A stretch of 64,000 bases of DNA from Phycisphaerae bacterium (GCA_025924315.1 JAICIO010000007.1:1-64000), one strand, 5' to 3'; counted from the stretch's first letter, positions 24,791 through 33,687 are shown. Notes: generated from the letters alone by a model not told the origin. A program made the numbers and translations.

Positions 24791-27586
24791 TCATTTCCCC
24801 TCGCCCCAATTCTTGCCCCAGCCGATTTCGACTTTGAGCGGAACTTTCAGCTTCATCGCGTTGGTCATCTCTTCGCGGATGAGTTTGGCGTCGGCTTCGA
24901 CGGCGCTCGCGGGGGTTTCGAAGACGAGTTCGTCGTGGACTTGCAGGAGCATTTTGCTCGGGCGGTTTTCTTTCTTCAATCGCCGGTGCACATTGTTCAT
25001 CGCGATTTTGATGAGGTCGGCGGCGGAGCCCTGGACGACGCTGTTGATCGCCATGCGCTCGGCGGCGTTGCGGATCGCGATCACACCGCTTTGGATGTCG
25101 AAGATCGGCCGGCGGCGGCCGAGGATCGTTTCGACGTAGCCCTGACCCTGCGCTTCCATCACGCATTTTTGCAGGAAACGCGAGATCGATGGGAAACGCT
25201 CGTTGTAACGCTTGATGAGATCGGCGGCGGATTGAACGGTTAAACCTTCGATGCGCCGCGCCAAGCCGAACGCGCTTACGCCGTAGATGATGCCGAAGTT
25301 GATGGTTTTTGCATAATTGCGCTGCTCGCGCGTGACCTCTTCGAGCTTGGCGGAGAACACCTCCGCCGCCACAGCACGGTGAATGTCCTCATCCGCTTCG
25401 AACGCCTTCATCAGCGCCGGCTCTTCAGTGAAATGCGCGAGAACGCGAAGCTCGATCTGCGAATAGTCCGCCGACAGCAGCACGTTGTTCTGCCGATCGC
25501 CCGGCACGAACGCGAGTCGAATCCGCCGGCCTTCATCGGTGCGAATCGGAATGTTCTGCAGGTTCGGATCCGACATCGACAAACGCCCGGTGCTCGCGCC
25601 CGTCTGGTTGAAGCTCCCGTGAATGCGCTGATCCTTGGGATTGAGATACTCGGTCAGGTTGTCGAGATACGTGTTCTTCAGCTTCACCAGACTGCGATAC
25701 TCGAGGATCAGCCGCGGGCAGTCGTGCACGTCTGCAAGCTTTTCGAGCACTTCGACATCCGTGCTCGGCCCCGTCTTCGTTCGCTTCACGACCTTCAGCC
25801 CCAGCTTCGTGAACAGCACGTCCGCCAATTGTTTGGGCGAATCGATGTTGAATTCGCAGCAGGCCGACGCATAGATTTGCTTGCGCAGTTCGTCGACGCG
25901 CTCGCCGAGCACGACGCTTTGTTCCTTCAGAATCTGCGGATCGACGGCGACGCCGTTCGCTTCCATTTCGACGAGCACATCGATCAGCGGTGTTTCGACT
26001 TCATCGTTCAGTTTGCGCAGGGCCGGCACTTCATCGATCTTTTTGTCGACGAGATCCGCCAGCCGCAGGCAGACATCCGCATCCTCCGCGGCGTAGCGGG
26101 CGATGAGATTGAGCTCGACGCGGTCCATCGTGAGCTGCTTCTTGCCTTTGCCGATCAGATCCTCCGTCGGCACCTTCTTGAAGTTCAGCAGATCCATCGC
26201 CAGGCGATCGATGCCGTACTGCATCCGGCTGGCATCGAGCAGAAATGTTCCGACCATCGTGTCCAGCGACACGCCGCGAACGTTGATCCCGTAACGGCGC
26301 ATCACGAGCAGGTCGTACTTGATGTTGTGGCCGACCTTTTTAATGGTTGGATCTTCAAGAATCGGCTTAAGGCGCGCGAGCACGGTGTTGCATTCGAGAT
26401 GTTCACATCCGATCGGTCCGCGCACCGGCACATAAAACCCGGTGTTGTGCTTCCAGGAGAAGCTGAGCCCCACCAGATCTGCGCTCATCGACCCGAGCTG
26501 ATCCGTCTCGGTATCAAACGCAAAGCGCTTTCGCTTCTTGAGCTCTTTCAGGAACGCGTCGAACTTCTCTTCCGTATCCACGAGCTGATAATCGCACCCC
26601 GCGCTCGTGCACGGGCCTGCTTCGGTCGAAGCGGCTGCAGGATCGCCGAACAAACTTTCCGAAAACAACGTCTGCTGCGTCTTCTGTCTGGCCGCTTGCG
26701 GCTTAGCGGGCGCGAGCTCGCCGTCCCCGATCCCAAGCCGCTTCATCAGCGCCCAGAAACCCAGGGTCTGGAAATGCGTTTTCAATCCTTCCGGGTTCAA
26801 CCCTTTGTATTCGCACTTGGCCGGATCGAAATCGAATTCGACATCGTTCTTCAGCGTCACGAGCCGGCGGGCGAGCGGCAACTGCCCCCCGTGCTTCTCA
26901 AAATTCTCGCGCATCTTCGGGGTGAGCTCATCGAGATGCTCCATCACCGCGTCGGCCGTCCCATACTTCTTGATCAGCTTCGCCGCCGTCTTCTCACCGA
27001 CGCCGGGAATCCCCGGGATGTTATCGATGTTGTCCCCCATCAGCGTCTGAATCTCGACCGCCTCTTTCGGCGTGTACCCGACTTTCGCTTCGAGCTTCGC
27101 CTCGTCGATCACCTCATCGCCCTGCACGTCGTACATGTACGTGCACGCGTTGAGAATCTGCCGCAGATCCTTGTCCTTCGAGACGAGGAAAATCTCATAC
27201 CCCTTGTCGCACAACTGCTTCGCCATCGTGGCGATGAGATCGTCCGCCTCGAAGCCGGGCTTCGCGAAGATCGGCACGCCGGCGTCGCGAACGATCTCGA
27301 GGATGCGCTTCTCCTGCGGATGGAAATCGTCCGGCGGCGAGGTTCGATTCGCCTTGTACTCCGGATAAAATTCCTTGCGAAAGACGCTCTCATCCCCGCT
27401 GTCGATCACCATCGCGAGGTAATCCGGCTTGCGCTGCTCGATGAGACTGAGCAGCATCTGCGAAAAGACGTAGGTCGCCTTCGTCGGCTCGCCCGAAGGG
27501 CTCTGCAGATCGCGAAAGGGAGCGAAATACGCACGGTAAATGTGCGCGTGCCCGTCGATGATATAGAACGATTTTTTGTCGGCCAT
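24791..27586 (-). CDS. polA: DNA polymerase I
   Basis: Replaces Okazaki primers and fills repair gaps. 931 residues with three domains: 5' nuclease (MADKKSFYIIDGHAHIYRAY to about 290, with SKDKDLRQIL and GVGEKTAAKLIKKYG), a 3'-5' exonuclease with all motifs (FDTETD, GHNIKYDLL, YAAEDADV), so proofreading should be active, and the polymerase domain with motif A SADYSQIELR, motif B RNYAKTINFGIIYG, and motif C QVHDELVFE. The start at 27586 was chosen over one four residues upstream because MADKKS is the typical beginning. It is divergent from the second Uma2 gene. Confidence 0.97.
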   Translation of the reverse strand: MADKKSFYIIDGHAHIYRAYFAPFRDLQSPSGEPTKATYVFSQMLLSLIEQRKPDYLAMVIDSGDESVFRKEFYPEYKANRTSPPDDFHPQEKRILEIVRDAGVPIFAKPGFEADDLIATMAKQLCDKGYEIFLVSKDKDLRQILNACTYMYDVQGDEVIDEAKLEAKVGYTPKEAVEIQTLMGDNIDNIPGIPGVGEKTAAKLIKKYGTADAVMEHLDELTPKMRENFEKHGGQLPLARRLVTLKNDVEFDFDPAKCEYKGLNPEGLKTHFQTLGFWALMKRLGIGDGELAPAKPQAARQKTQQTLFSESLFGDPAAASTEAGPCTSAGCDYQLVDTEEKFDAFLKELKKRKRFAFDTETDQLGSMSADLVGLSFSWKHNTGFYVPVRGPIGCEHLECNTVLARLKPILEDPTIKKVGHNIKYDLLVMRRYGINVRGVSLDTMVGTFLLDASRMQYGIDRLAMDLLNFKKVPTEDLIGKGKKQLTMDRVELNLIARYAAEDADVCLRLADLVDKKIDEVPALRKLNDEVETPLIDVLVEMEANGVAVDPQILKEQSVVLGERVDELRKQIYASACCEFNIDSPKQLADVLFTKLGLKVVKRTKTGPSTDVEVLEKLADVHDCPRLILEYRSLVKLKNTYLDNLTEYLNPKDQRIHGSFNQTGASTGRLSMSDPNLQNIPIRTDEGRRIRLAFVPGDRQNNVLLSADYSQIELRVLAHFTEEPALMKAFEADEDIHRAVAAEVFSAKLEEVTREQRNYAKTINFGIIYGVSAFGLARRIEGLTVQSAADLIKRYNERFPSISRFLQKCVMEAQGQGYVETILGRRRPIFDIQSGVIAIRNAAERMAINSVVQGSAADLIKIAMNNVHRRLKKENRPSKMLLQVHDELVFETPASAVEADAKLIREEMTNAMKLKVPLKVEIGWGKNWGEGK

Positions 27587-27655
27587 TCGTGGTGACAATT
27601 CTATGCCGGAAAAGGCTTGCCGACATCCATGCCGCTTGCATTACAATGATGAACC

Positions 27656-28243
27656 ATGCATGCGCCCCCCACGCAACCTCGCCGAAAGACGCGCTGGAGC
27701 TATGCCGAGTACTACCGAATGGCGGAGATGGGGTTCTTTCGCGATCAGCGGGTTGAACTCATTGACGGAGAGATCATCGAGATGCCACCGCAGGGAGAAG
27801 AACACGGCGTGGGCATATTGCTGTTGACCAAAGCGCTCAACGTCGCCTTTGGGGAAGGCCATGTCGTTCGAGTGCAACTTCCCCTGCACACGGGCGCGAA
27901 CGAAGAGCCCGAACCGGACATTGCTATCGTCGCAGGCGATATTCGAGATTCGATGCGATACGGAAGACCGAGCAGTGCAACGCTCGTCGTTGAAGTCGCG
28001 GGAACGACGCTCGCGTATGATCTCGGAGAGAAGGCGGAGATCTATGCCGCTGCTGGCATCGCCGAGTATTGGGTGCTGGATCTCGAAGCGCGATGCCTCG
28101 TGGTGCATCGTCGACCCGAAAAGATCTCGACCGCGTCGCGCGGCACGCGCTACGCGGAAATCACTACACTCAAAAGTCACGAATCGGTCTTTCCCCTGGC
28201 CGCCGCAAATCGGGCGTTGCGAATCGCGGATGTGTTGCCATGA
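27656..28243 (+). CDS. Uma2 family PD-(D/E)XK protein, copy 2
   Basis: A 195-residue Uma2-family protein: SYAEYYRMAEMGFFRDQRVELIDGEIIEM, VQLPLHTGANEEPEPDIAIV, ATLVVEVAGTTLAYDLGEKAEIYAAAG and YWVLDLEARCLVVHR. It is only distantly similar to the copy at 22803-23354. The stop overlaps the start of the oxidoreductase gene by ATGA, so the two are translated together, although there is no obvious functional link. Confidence 0.88.
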   Translation: MHAPPTQPRRKTRWSYAEYYRMAEMGFFRDQRVELIDGEIIEMPPQGEEHGVGILLLTKALNVAFGEGHVVRVQLPLHTGANEEPEPDIAIVAGDIRDSMRYGRPSSATLVVEVAGTTLAYDLGEKAEIYAAAGIAEYWVLDLEARCLVVHRRPEKISTASRGTRYAEITTLKSHESVFPLAAANRALRIADVLP

Positions 28244-29220
28244 AGGCTTGGCTGCTCGACAAAATCGGCGACTTCGATTCGATGCATCTCACCGACGTGC
28301 CCGATCCGACACCCGGCGAAGGCGAAGCGATCCTTGAGCTGGATTACGCAGCGCTCAATCCTGCGGACAAATACCTCGCGATTGGCCAATATCCCGCCAA
28401 GCCTCGCACACCGCACATCCTCGGCCGCGACGGAATCGGGACGATCGTTCAAATACATGGATCTGATCATGGTTGGAAAGTCGCCGACCGCGCCGCGATT
28501 TTGCGTGGCGATGTCGGCGTTTCGCGATGGGGAACTTTCGCCCAGCGCGTTTCGGTCCCGATCGAAAACCTCATACGCATCCCCAAAGGCTGGACTGATC
28601 AGCAGGCGAGCTGCGCGAGTCTCGTCTACATGACGTCGTACCAGGCTTACACGACGTGGGGCGAGCTTCCGCCGTCGCTCGTGCTCGTGACGGGCGCTTC
28701 CGGCGGTGTCGGCGTCGCGAGCATCCAATTGGGCGACGCGATGGGTCACCGCGTGATCGGTTTATCACGCGATCAGAAGAAATGGGACGAGCTGATCGAG
28801 CACGGCGCTGACGCCATTTTCGACCCCAACGACAAAGAGTGGCGAAAGAAGCTCAAGGAGCGCGTCGGCGAAAAGAAAGTCGATCTCGCCATCGACAACA
28901 TCGGCGGATCGCTTTTCAACGACGTCCTCGCGGTGATGGGCAACCACGGCAAGATCAGCTGCGTCGGACGATTGGCCGGCCCTGTTCCCGAATTCAACAC
29001 CGCCAGCCTCTTCTTCCGCCGCCTGAAAATCGGTGGCGTCGCAGTCGGTGAATACACGAACGACGAAGCGCACGCCGCGTGGGACGCGGTCGTGAATCTC
29101 CTCAACAAAACCGGCGAGCGGCCGCTGATCGATCAGGTGTTTGCGTTTGAGGAATTGCCCAAAGCGTTCGAGCGACTGGCGCACGGTCCACTCGGCAAAG
29201 TTCTCGTGAAGATCAAGTGA
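28240..29220 (+). CDS. Zinc-free MDR-type quinone reductase-like enzyme
   Basis: A 326-residue medium-chain dehydrogenase/reductase. The N-terminal GroES-like half (MKAWLLDKIGDFDSMHLTDV, ALNPADKYLAIGQYP, ILGRDGIGTIVQI) lacks zinc ligands; the NADPH-binding half has LVLVTGASGGVGVASIQLGDAMG, followed by GADAIFDPND. It is a quinone reductase or enoyl-reductase-like enzyme; the substrate is unclear. Start overlaps the Uma2 stop. The downstream repeat follows the stop by 7 bp. Confidence 0.9.
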   Translation: MKAWLLDKIGDFDSMHLTDVPDPTPGEGEAILELDYAALNPADKYLAIGQYPAKPRTPHILGRDGIGTIVQIHGSDHGWKVADRAAILRGDVGVSRWGTFAQRVSVPIENLIRIPKGWTDQQASCASLVYMTSYQAYTTWGELPPSLVLVTGASGGVGVASIQLGDAMGHRVIGLSRDQKKWDELIEHGADAIFDPNDKEWRKKLKERVGEKKVDLAIDNIGGSLFNDVLAVMGNHGKISCVGRLAGPVPEFNTASLFFRRLKIGGVAVGEYTNDEAHAAWDAVVNLLNKTGERPLIDQVFAFEELPKAFERLAHGPLGKVLVKIK

Positions 29221-29227
29221 CGGTTTC

Positions 29228-29303
29228 GTAGGGTGCGCTTTAGCGCACCGGTTATTCGCGCCTTCGAAATACGAATAACCGGTGCGCTGAAGCGCACCCT
29301 ACA
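29228..29303. repeat. REP-type inverted pair A, copy 1 (GTGCGC subtype)
   Basis: Left arm TAGGGTGCGCTTTAGCGCAC followed by CGGTTATTCG; right arm GAATAACCGGTGCGCTGAAG then CGCACCCTACA. Four such pairs occur here (29228, 33589, 36274, 60084). The right arm supplies the TAG stop of the minus-strand gene ending at 29299. Confidence 0.9.
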
Positions 29304-30252
29304 GGCGCCCCGCCGCTCGGAGAACGTACATCGCATCGCAGGTCAGAATCGGGTGAATGCCGTCGATGCTTGCGGCCGACCAATTCACGAGCGTCGTTGC
29401 GCGCTCGCGATCTTTGCTGGAAATGTAATATTTCGCCTCGGCTCGCCAACCGCCGTTTGGTCGCCGCTTCTGCTCGAGCAGACCGAGTGCATCGTTGCAG
29501 CGCTTGTCGCGAATCAAGCCGGCTTCGGCCATTGCCTTCAGCGCGTGAATGAACGTGTAGCGCCAATCGTACGGGTAATTCAGCTTCACGAAGCGCGAAC
29601 GGATAACCGCGCCGTTGCTCTTGCGACGGAACAGCCGGCGCTCGAGGAAGAACTCCGCGGCGCGTTGGGCTGCGGCCAAGGCCTTTTTGTTTTTCGTGTG
29701 ATCTGCGTAGTGAAAGAGCGCGCGCATCGGCAGGTGCGATTCATCGAACGAGCTGCAGTGTGCGTTGGGATCCCGATCACAATTCCAGCCACCGTCCGGC
29801 CATTGCCAGCCGATCAGGCGCTTGGCGAGCTCATCGCAACGATGGTCGCAGCCGCTGAGCTTCATGAGATACAGCAGCGCGTAACCCTGCTGTGATGCGC
29901 AACGGCGCCATCGGCCATTCACCAGCGTGCCGCTGATAGCCAGCGCCCACTCGGCGTTGCGATCCAGCATCCGACGCAGCGATGCATCTCCCGGCGGATA
30001 CCCGAGCTCCGCGAGGAACGCCATCACCCAATGGGGCCCGCGCCATTTGTTGTAAACCTCCTGGGGAATGTTTCCGTTGCGGTTCATCTCGCCGAGCAGA
30101 TGGCGAACGATCGGCGAATGCGGGATGTGGTCTCGATCGCGCTTCGCCGCGGCGCTCGACGGCTTCTCGCCGAGGATCCCGATGCGCGCGTTATAGCGAA
30201 TTACCGGATCATCCGATTCAAGCAGCCGATCCGCAATGGAGATCGTTTTCAT
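29299..30252 (-). CDS. Alpha/alpha-toroid protein (squalene cyclase-like)
   Basis: A 317-residue protein with a prenyltransferase/squalene-cyclase-like alpha/alpha barrel: WVMAFLAELGYPPGDASLRR, GWQWPDGGWNCDRDPNAHCS, and LLEQKRRPNGGWRAEAKYY carry the QW-like motifs (PDGGW, PNGGW). It has no signal peptide and no haem motif. The cyclase DXDD acid motif is not visible, so it is probably not an active cyclase. The last codon and TAG stop come from the adjacent REP-type repeat. Function unknown. Confidence 0.82.
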   Translation of the reverse strand: MKTISIADRLLESDDPVIRYNARIGILGEKPSSAAAKRDRDHIPHSPIVRHLLGEMNRNGNIPQEVYNKWRGPHWVMAFLAELGYPPGDASLRRMLDRNAEWALAISGTLVNGRWRRCASQQGYALLYLMKLSGCDHRCDELAKRLIGWQWPDGGWNCDRDPNAHCSSFDESHLPMRALFHYADHTKNKKALAAAQRAAEFFLERRLFRRKSNGAVIRSRFVKLNYPYDWRYTFIHALKAMAEAGLIRDKRCNDALGLLEQKRRPNGGWRAEAKYYISSKDRERATTLVNWSAASIDGIHPILTCDAMYVLRAAGRL

Positions 30253-30302
30253 CGATCCACCGTTTGATCGATTTTACACAGGGCGGCGCAGGCCGCATAA
30301 CA

Positions 30303-30384
30303 AACCCGCGGAGCTTCGCTCCGCCGCTAAATAGTTGGGAGGCGCCTCCCGGATAGTTAGCGGCGGAGCGCAGCTCCGCGGGTT
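30303..30384. repeat. Inverted repeat pair (AACCCGCGGAGC family), copy 1
   Basis: Left arm AACCCGCGGAGCTTCGCTCC, right arm GGAGCGCAGCTCCGCGGGTT with CCGCCGCTAA / TTAGCGGCGG inside each. A second copy is at 44332-44416. It lies between the toroid-protein gene and the acetyltransferase gene. Confidence 0.9.
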
Positions 30385-30399
30385 CCGTGCCATTCACGG

Positions 30400-30951
30400 T
30401 CAATCATCAATGGCCTTCGCGAACAACGGATCCCCACTGCGGTGCGGGACGAAGGTGTTGTCACACAGCGCGAGCAATGAGAATCCCTGCTTGAAGTAAA
30501 ACTCCACCGCGGAGGCGGTCTCGTTCGAGGAGAGCCAGAGGGTTTTCACGGCGCGTGTTCGCGCGATAGCCTCTACCCGTCGCAGCATCTGTCCGCCGAT
30601 GCCTCGGCGACGATGTTGCGCGTTCACAAAGACCGCGGAGATCTGCGCGCTGCTGTCTTCCTCGGCGTTTTTCAGAATGATGAAGCCGACGAGTTGTTCG
30701 CCGTCGAAGGCGCCGATCAGCGCCCCACCGTCTGCGATCTGCTCTTTCCAGCTCGCGAGCCGCGCCGGAAAGTGCTCAGCCCGAAACGTCGGAATCGTGA
30801 TCGGTTCGGCCAGTTCGACTTTGCTCAACGCCAGCGTCCGCCGATCGTTTTGATATCGCGCGACGTATTTCGCGTAAACCGTTTCCGTGCGATCGACCTG
30901 GGCGGCGAGTGAAATGTCATCGGCACTCAACTCTCGAATGGTGATTTGCAT
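30400..30951 (-). CDS. GNAT-family acetyltransferase
   Basis: A 183-residue single-domain N-acetyltransferase. It has a normal length and the acetyl-CoA motif region VFVNAQHRRRGIGGQMLRRVEA, preceded by GFIILKNAEEDSSAQISAVFVN, and ends with WLSSNETASAVEFYFKQGFSLLALCDN. The substrate cannot be told. Confidence 0.9.
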   Translation of the reverse strand: MQITIRELSADDISLAAQVDRTETVYAKYVARYQNDRRTLALSKVELAEPITIPTFRAEHFPARLASWKEQIADGGALIGAFDGEQLVGFIILKNAEEDSSAQISAVFVNAQHRRRGIGGQMLRRVEAIARTRAVKTLWLSSNETASAVEFYFKQGFSLLALCDNTFVPHRSGDPLFAKAIDD

Positions 30952-31175
30952 GAAGTGGCAATTCCGCGCCGGCGCAGCGGAATACGCTGCGCAAGCGCAT
31001 GAAAGTTTGTGAAAAGGGAATGCCGCTGGCGTGAAACGCGGGTCAGATCAAACGCGCGAATTCAGAAGCCACCGGCGATGCGAGTTGAGCTGTGCGGGCA
31101 TGGCGGCTCCTTTTGTTGCGATGACGATGGCAGCTTACCGGTCCCTCTTGTGCGACTCAAGGGAAGAAGAGATTC

Positions 31176-31278
31176 GCGCAAAGACTACAAAGCTCGCAGA
31201 GAGCACAAAAGGATGAAACAGAGCGTTGTCTTTGCCTGCTTTGTTAACTTTGAGGGCTTTTGTGCTCTTCTTGTGGTC
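31176..31278. repeat. Degenerate inverted repeat (CAAAGCTCGCAGAGAGCACAAAAG family)
   Basis: Left arm ACAAAGCTCGCAGAGAGCAC and AAAAG; right arm CTTTGAGGGCTTTTGTGCTC. The 335-bp gap 30952-31286 holds nothing else recognisable apart from this pair and the start of a few short open frames. Confidence 0.6.
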
Positions 31279-31286
31279 GTGAGACG

Positions 31287-31661
31287 CTACGCGGCGTCGG
31301 GGAGCTTCGTGTACCAGCGGTCCATGAAGCGGGCACCCACGTTATACACGTCTTCCGCGACGCGTTGGCAGTGGGCGGCCGTGCAGGGGATTTCGATCGG
31401 GCCGGCGGCGCTTTGCATCTGGATCGCGAAGGCCTGGCCGGAATTCATCGAGACGGAGGTCGCCATGCCCAGGCCTGTGCTGGAAAAATCACGAAGCCAG
31501 GCGCGGTGGACCTTGTTCGCCGCGGGGCCGGGGACTTTCAGCATGATGCGGTACCGCACGCCGCTGCGCTGCTCGGAGCGGTTCTCGCGCGAGCGTTCGA
31601 TGATCCGCCGGGCGTTCATCGAAAGGATCAGCTGAGCAAATCGTTCGGCGGTGAGGTCCAT
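31287..31661 (-). CDS. PilZ-like domain protein
   Basis: A 124-residue protein with a PilZ-like c-di-GMP receptor domain: RSGVRYRIMLKVPGP (R-x-x-x-R), then LRDFSSTGLGMAT (D-x-S-x-x-G). It may bind c-di-GMP and control motility or exopolysaccharide. It is convergent with no close neighbour. Confidence 0.75.
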   Translation of the reverse strand: MDLTAERFAQLILSMNARRIIERSRENRSEQRSGVRYRIMLKVPGPAANKVHRAWLRDFSSTGLGMATSVSMNSGQAFAIQMQSAAGPIEIPCTAAHCQRVAEDVYNVGARFMDRWYTKLPDAA

Positions 31662-31704
31662 AAGAAGTAGGCGAATCTCCCATCAGATATCGGCTAATCC
31701 GGAG

Positions 31705-31779
31705 GAAGCCAGTAGCCAGAAGCCAGAAGCCAGACATCGCGCGTTTCTTCTGGCTTCTGGCCTCTGGCTTCTGGCTTCT
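31705..31779. repeat. Inverted repeat of AGCCAGAAGCCAG units, copy 1
   Basis: Left arm AGCCAGAAGCCAGAAGCCAG, right arm TGGCTTCTGGCCTCTGGCTT. A second pair is at 34100-34279, where it surrounds a SEGS repeat. These 9- or 8-base units are imperfect and may change in number. Confidence 0.8.
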
Positions 31780-32052
31780 CTCCCCGCCTATACTGTTATC
31801 GGTCCGGGAAGGCGGGGTCCCGGCGCAGCACTTGCGCCGGACTGGCGTTGCAAACGTAGAGATTTCTTGACCATATGTGCCGCGGACCGGTAGATTTACC
31901 GTTCGCGGCCGCAGGTCGTTGGACCTGCCCTTTACGCACGGTCGGTGAGGATTCTGGCGTCAACCTAATCCTCGGCCAGCGCCTGCTTTGATGAACACCC
32001 GTTCCCGCTCGCATGCGGGACTGTCTCCACAGCTGAGTTTGGAGGTCTGTAT
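31780..32052 (+). promoter_or_regulatory. Leader of the coiled-coil gene
   Basis: A possible sigma-70 promoter: TTGACC at 31867-31872 and TAGATT at 31891-31896 (18-base spacing). The rest of the 270-bp stretch includes a few short inverted segments (CCGGCGCAGCACTTGCGCCGG) but no recognisable RNA family. GGAGG lies seven bases before the start at 32053. Confidence 0.35.
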
Positions 32053-33513
32053 ATGCCCCCCGTCAACCAAGGATCGCGAACAGCGCTGATCACCTGGACC
32101 GTGGCGATGTCGATCGCCTGCGTCGTCGCCGTGATCCTCTGCTTCTACTTCTACATCGACTCCTCGCACGCCCGTGAAGCACTGGCCACCGCGCAAACGA
32201 AATACAAAGACATCATCGCCGAAGGCGCGCTCAACAGCTCGGACGTCGCCGATGCGAAGGCCGCGAAGGACAAGGTCGGCCTGCCGGCCAGCGCCAGCGT
32301 GGTTGACGTCCTGCTCAAGGAGCGCGACGACCTCGCGAAGCTCGCCGCTGGAAGCGACTATGCCGGCGCGGTGAGTTCCGCGCCGACAACGATGAAGAAC
32401 GCCCTCGACCGTGCCAAGAAGGCCGGCGGGACGATGCCCTCGGCTGCGAATCTTTCCGATACGGTGAACGCGCTCTCGAATGCCTTGGGCGCGCGTCAGA
32501 CCGAGGTTGAGAACCTCAAGGCGCAGCTCGGCGATGCGAACAAAAAGCTGCAGGCCGACGCCGGCGAAATGCAGGCGATGCGGCAGGCGATGGACCAGCA
32601 GCTGGCGAAGGTCCGAGCCGATGCCGACGCTGCGACCGCTTCGGCCTCGACGGATCGCACCAGCAAGGATGAGCAGCTCAAGAAGATCTCGTCCGACTTT
32701 GATGCCCAGCTGAAGGCCGCCACCGAAAACATCAACCAGCAGCAGGTGCAGATCGGCGATCTGAACAAGCAGATCAACGAAAAGAACATCATGATCGCCC
32801 AGTTGCAGCAGCGTCTGGGTGACATCCGCCCGAACGTTGCGAACCAGACGGTTCGCCAGGCCGATGGCAAGATCACCAGCCTGCCGGGCAATGGCATCGC
32901 GTATATCGATCTGGGCAACGGCGATCACGTCGTGCCGGGCATGACCTTTGAAGTGTACGATCGCGCCCAGGGCGTTCCGCCGCCGGGTGATCCCGCGACG
33001 ATCGAAAACCTGCCGGCCGGCAAAGGCTCGATCGAAGTGCTCAGCGTCGGCCCGACCAGCAGCGAATGCCGCGTGGTCAAGACGCAGCTCGGGCAGAACA
33101 TCAACGATGGCGACATCATCGCCAACGTGGTGTACGACAAGAATCACAAGAACGCGTTCTTCGTCTACGGCAACTTCGATCTGACCAAGGACGGCCCGCC
33201 GGGCCCGAACGATCAGCCGCGCCCGCAGGACGCGGAGGTCATCAAGCGCCTCATCACCCAATGGGGCGGCACGATCGTCGATAAGATCAACGTCAACACC
33301 GACTTCGTTGTCCTGGGCAAGGAGCCGGTTGTTCCGGAGTACACCAAGGAACAGCTGAACGACCCGCTCATGGTCGCCGCCTACAACAAGGCGCAGGATG
33401 AGCTGCAGAAGTACGACTCGATCGTGGATCAGGCCAAAGCCCTGCACATCCCGATCCTGAACCAACCGCGGTTCCTGTACATGACCGGTTACTACGACAT
33501 GTCGAAGCGGTAA
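32053..33513 (+). CDS. Membrane-anchored coiled-coil protein with BRCT-like C-terminus
   Basis: A 486-residue protein: one N-terminal membrane helix (LITWTVAMSIACVVAVILCFYFYI, about 12-35), then long coiled coil (about 120-275, rich in Lys/Gln/Asp/Ala), then a beta domain (LPGNGIAYIDLGNGDHVVPG to about 360), and a C-terminal segment of about 88 residues resembling a BRCT domain: WGGTIVDKINVNTDFVVLGK (403-422), AKALHIPILNQPRFLYMTGY (461-480). BRCT domains bind phosphopeptides or DNA ends and are known mainly in ligases. A perfect terminator follows the gene. Function unknown; a cell-envelope or division-related structural role is possible. Confidence 0.82.
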   Translation: MPPVNQGSRTALITWTVAMSIACVVAVILCFYFYIDSSHAREALATAQTKYKDIIAEGALNSSDVADAKAAKDKVGLPASASVVDVLLKERDDLAKLAAGSDYAGAVSSAPTTMKNALDRAKKAGGTMPSAANLSDTVNALSNALGARQTEVENLKAQLGDANKKLQADAGEMQAMRQAMDQQLAKVRADADAATASASTDRTSKDEQLKKISSDFDAQLKAATENINQQQVQIGDLNKQINEKNIMIAQLQQRLGDIRPNVANQTVRQADGKITSLPGNGIAYIDLGNGDHVVPGMTFEVYDRAQGVPPPGDPATIENLPAGKGSIEVLSVGPTSSECRVVKTQLGQNINDGDIIANVVYDKNHKNAFFVYGNFDLTKDGPPGPNDQPRPQDAEVIKRLITQWGGTIVDKINVNTDFVVLGKEPVVPEYTKEQLNDPLMVAAYNKAQDELQKYDSIVDQAKALHIPILNQPRFLYMTGYYDMSKR

Positions 33514-33540
33514 TCGCTTTGGATAAGTCGATCAAACGAA

Positions 33541-33574
33541 AAAACTTGAGGCCGCGAGGCCTCAAGTTTTTTTA
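33541..33574 (+). terminator. Intrinsic terminator of the coiled-coil gene
   Basis: AAAACTTGAGGCC, loop GCGA, GGCCTCAAGTTTTTTT: a 13-bp perfect stem with a T-run, 27 bases after the stop. By its symmetry (A-run at the left) it could work in both directions. Confidence 0.9.
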
Positions 33575-33588
33575 TTGTTGCCGACTCT

Positions 33589-33665
33589 TGCAGGGTCCGC
33601 TTCAGCGGACCGGTTATTCCGTTCGAAAACGGCAGGATAGTCGGTCCGCTGAAGCGGGCCCTACA
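33589..33665. repeat. REP-type inverted pair A, copy 2 (GTCCGC subtype)
   Basis: Left arm CAGGGTCCGCTTCAGCGGAC then CGGTTATTCC; right arm GTCGGTCCGCTGAAGCGGGC then CCTACAG. The bases that differ from copy 1 are matched on the other strand of each hairpin, which keeps the stem. Confidence 0.9.
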
Positions 33666-33687
33666 GCGTTTCCGGGCATCGGGTCTA

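Noticed and set aside
25379-27595. 738-codon open frame on the plus strand opposite polA
   Set aside because: It is a codon-bias shadow of polA in GC-rich DNA; its product is rich in Arg, His and Leu with no motif.
31960-33465. 501-codon open frame opposite the coiled-coil gene
   Set aside because: Antisense shadow; the plus-strand gene has a ribosome site, membrane helix and a perfect terminator.
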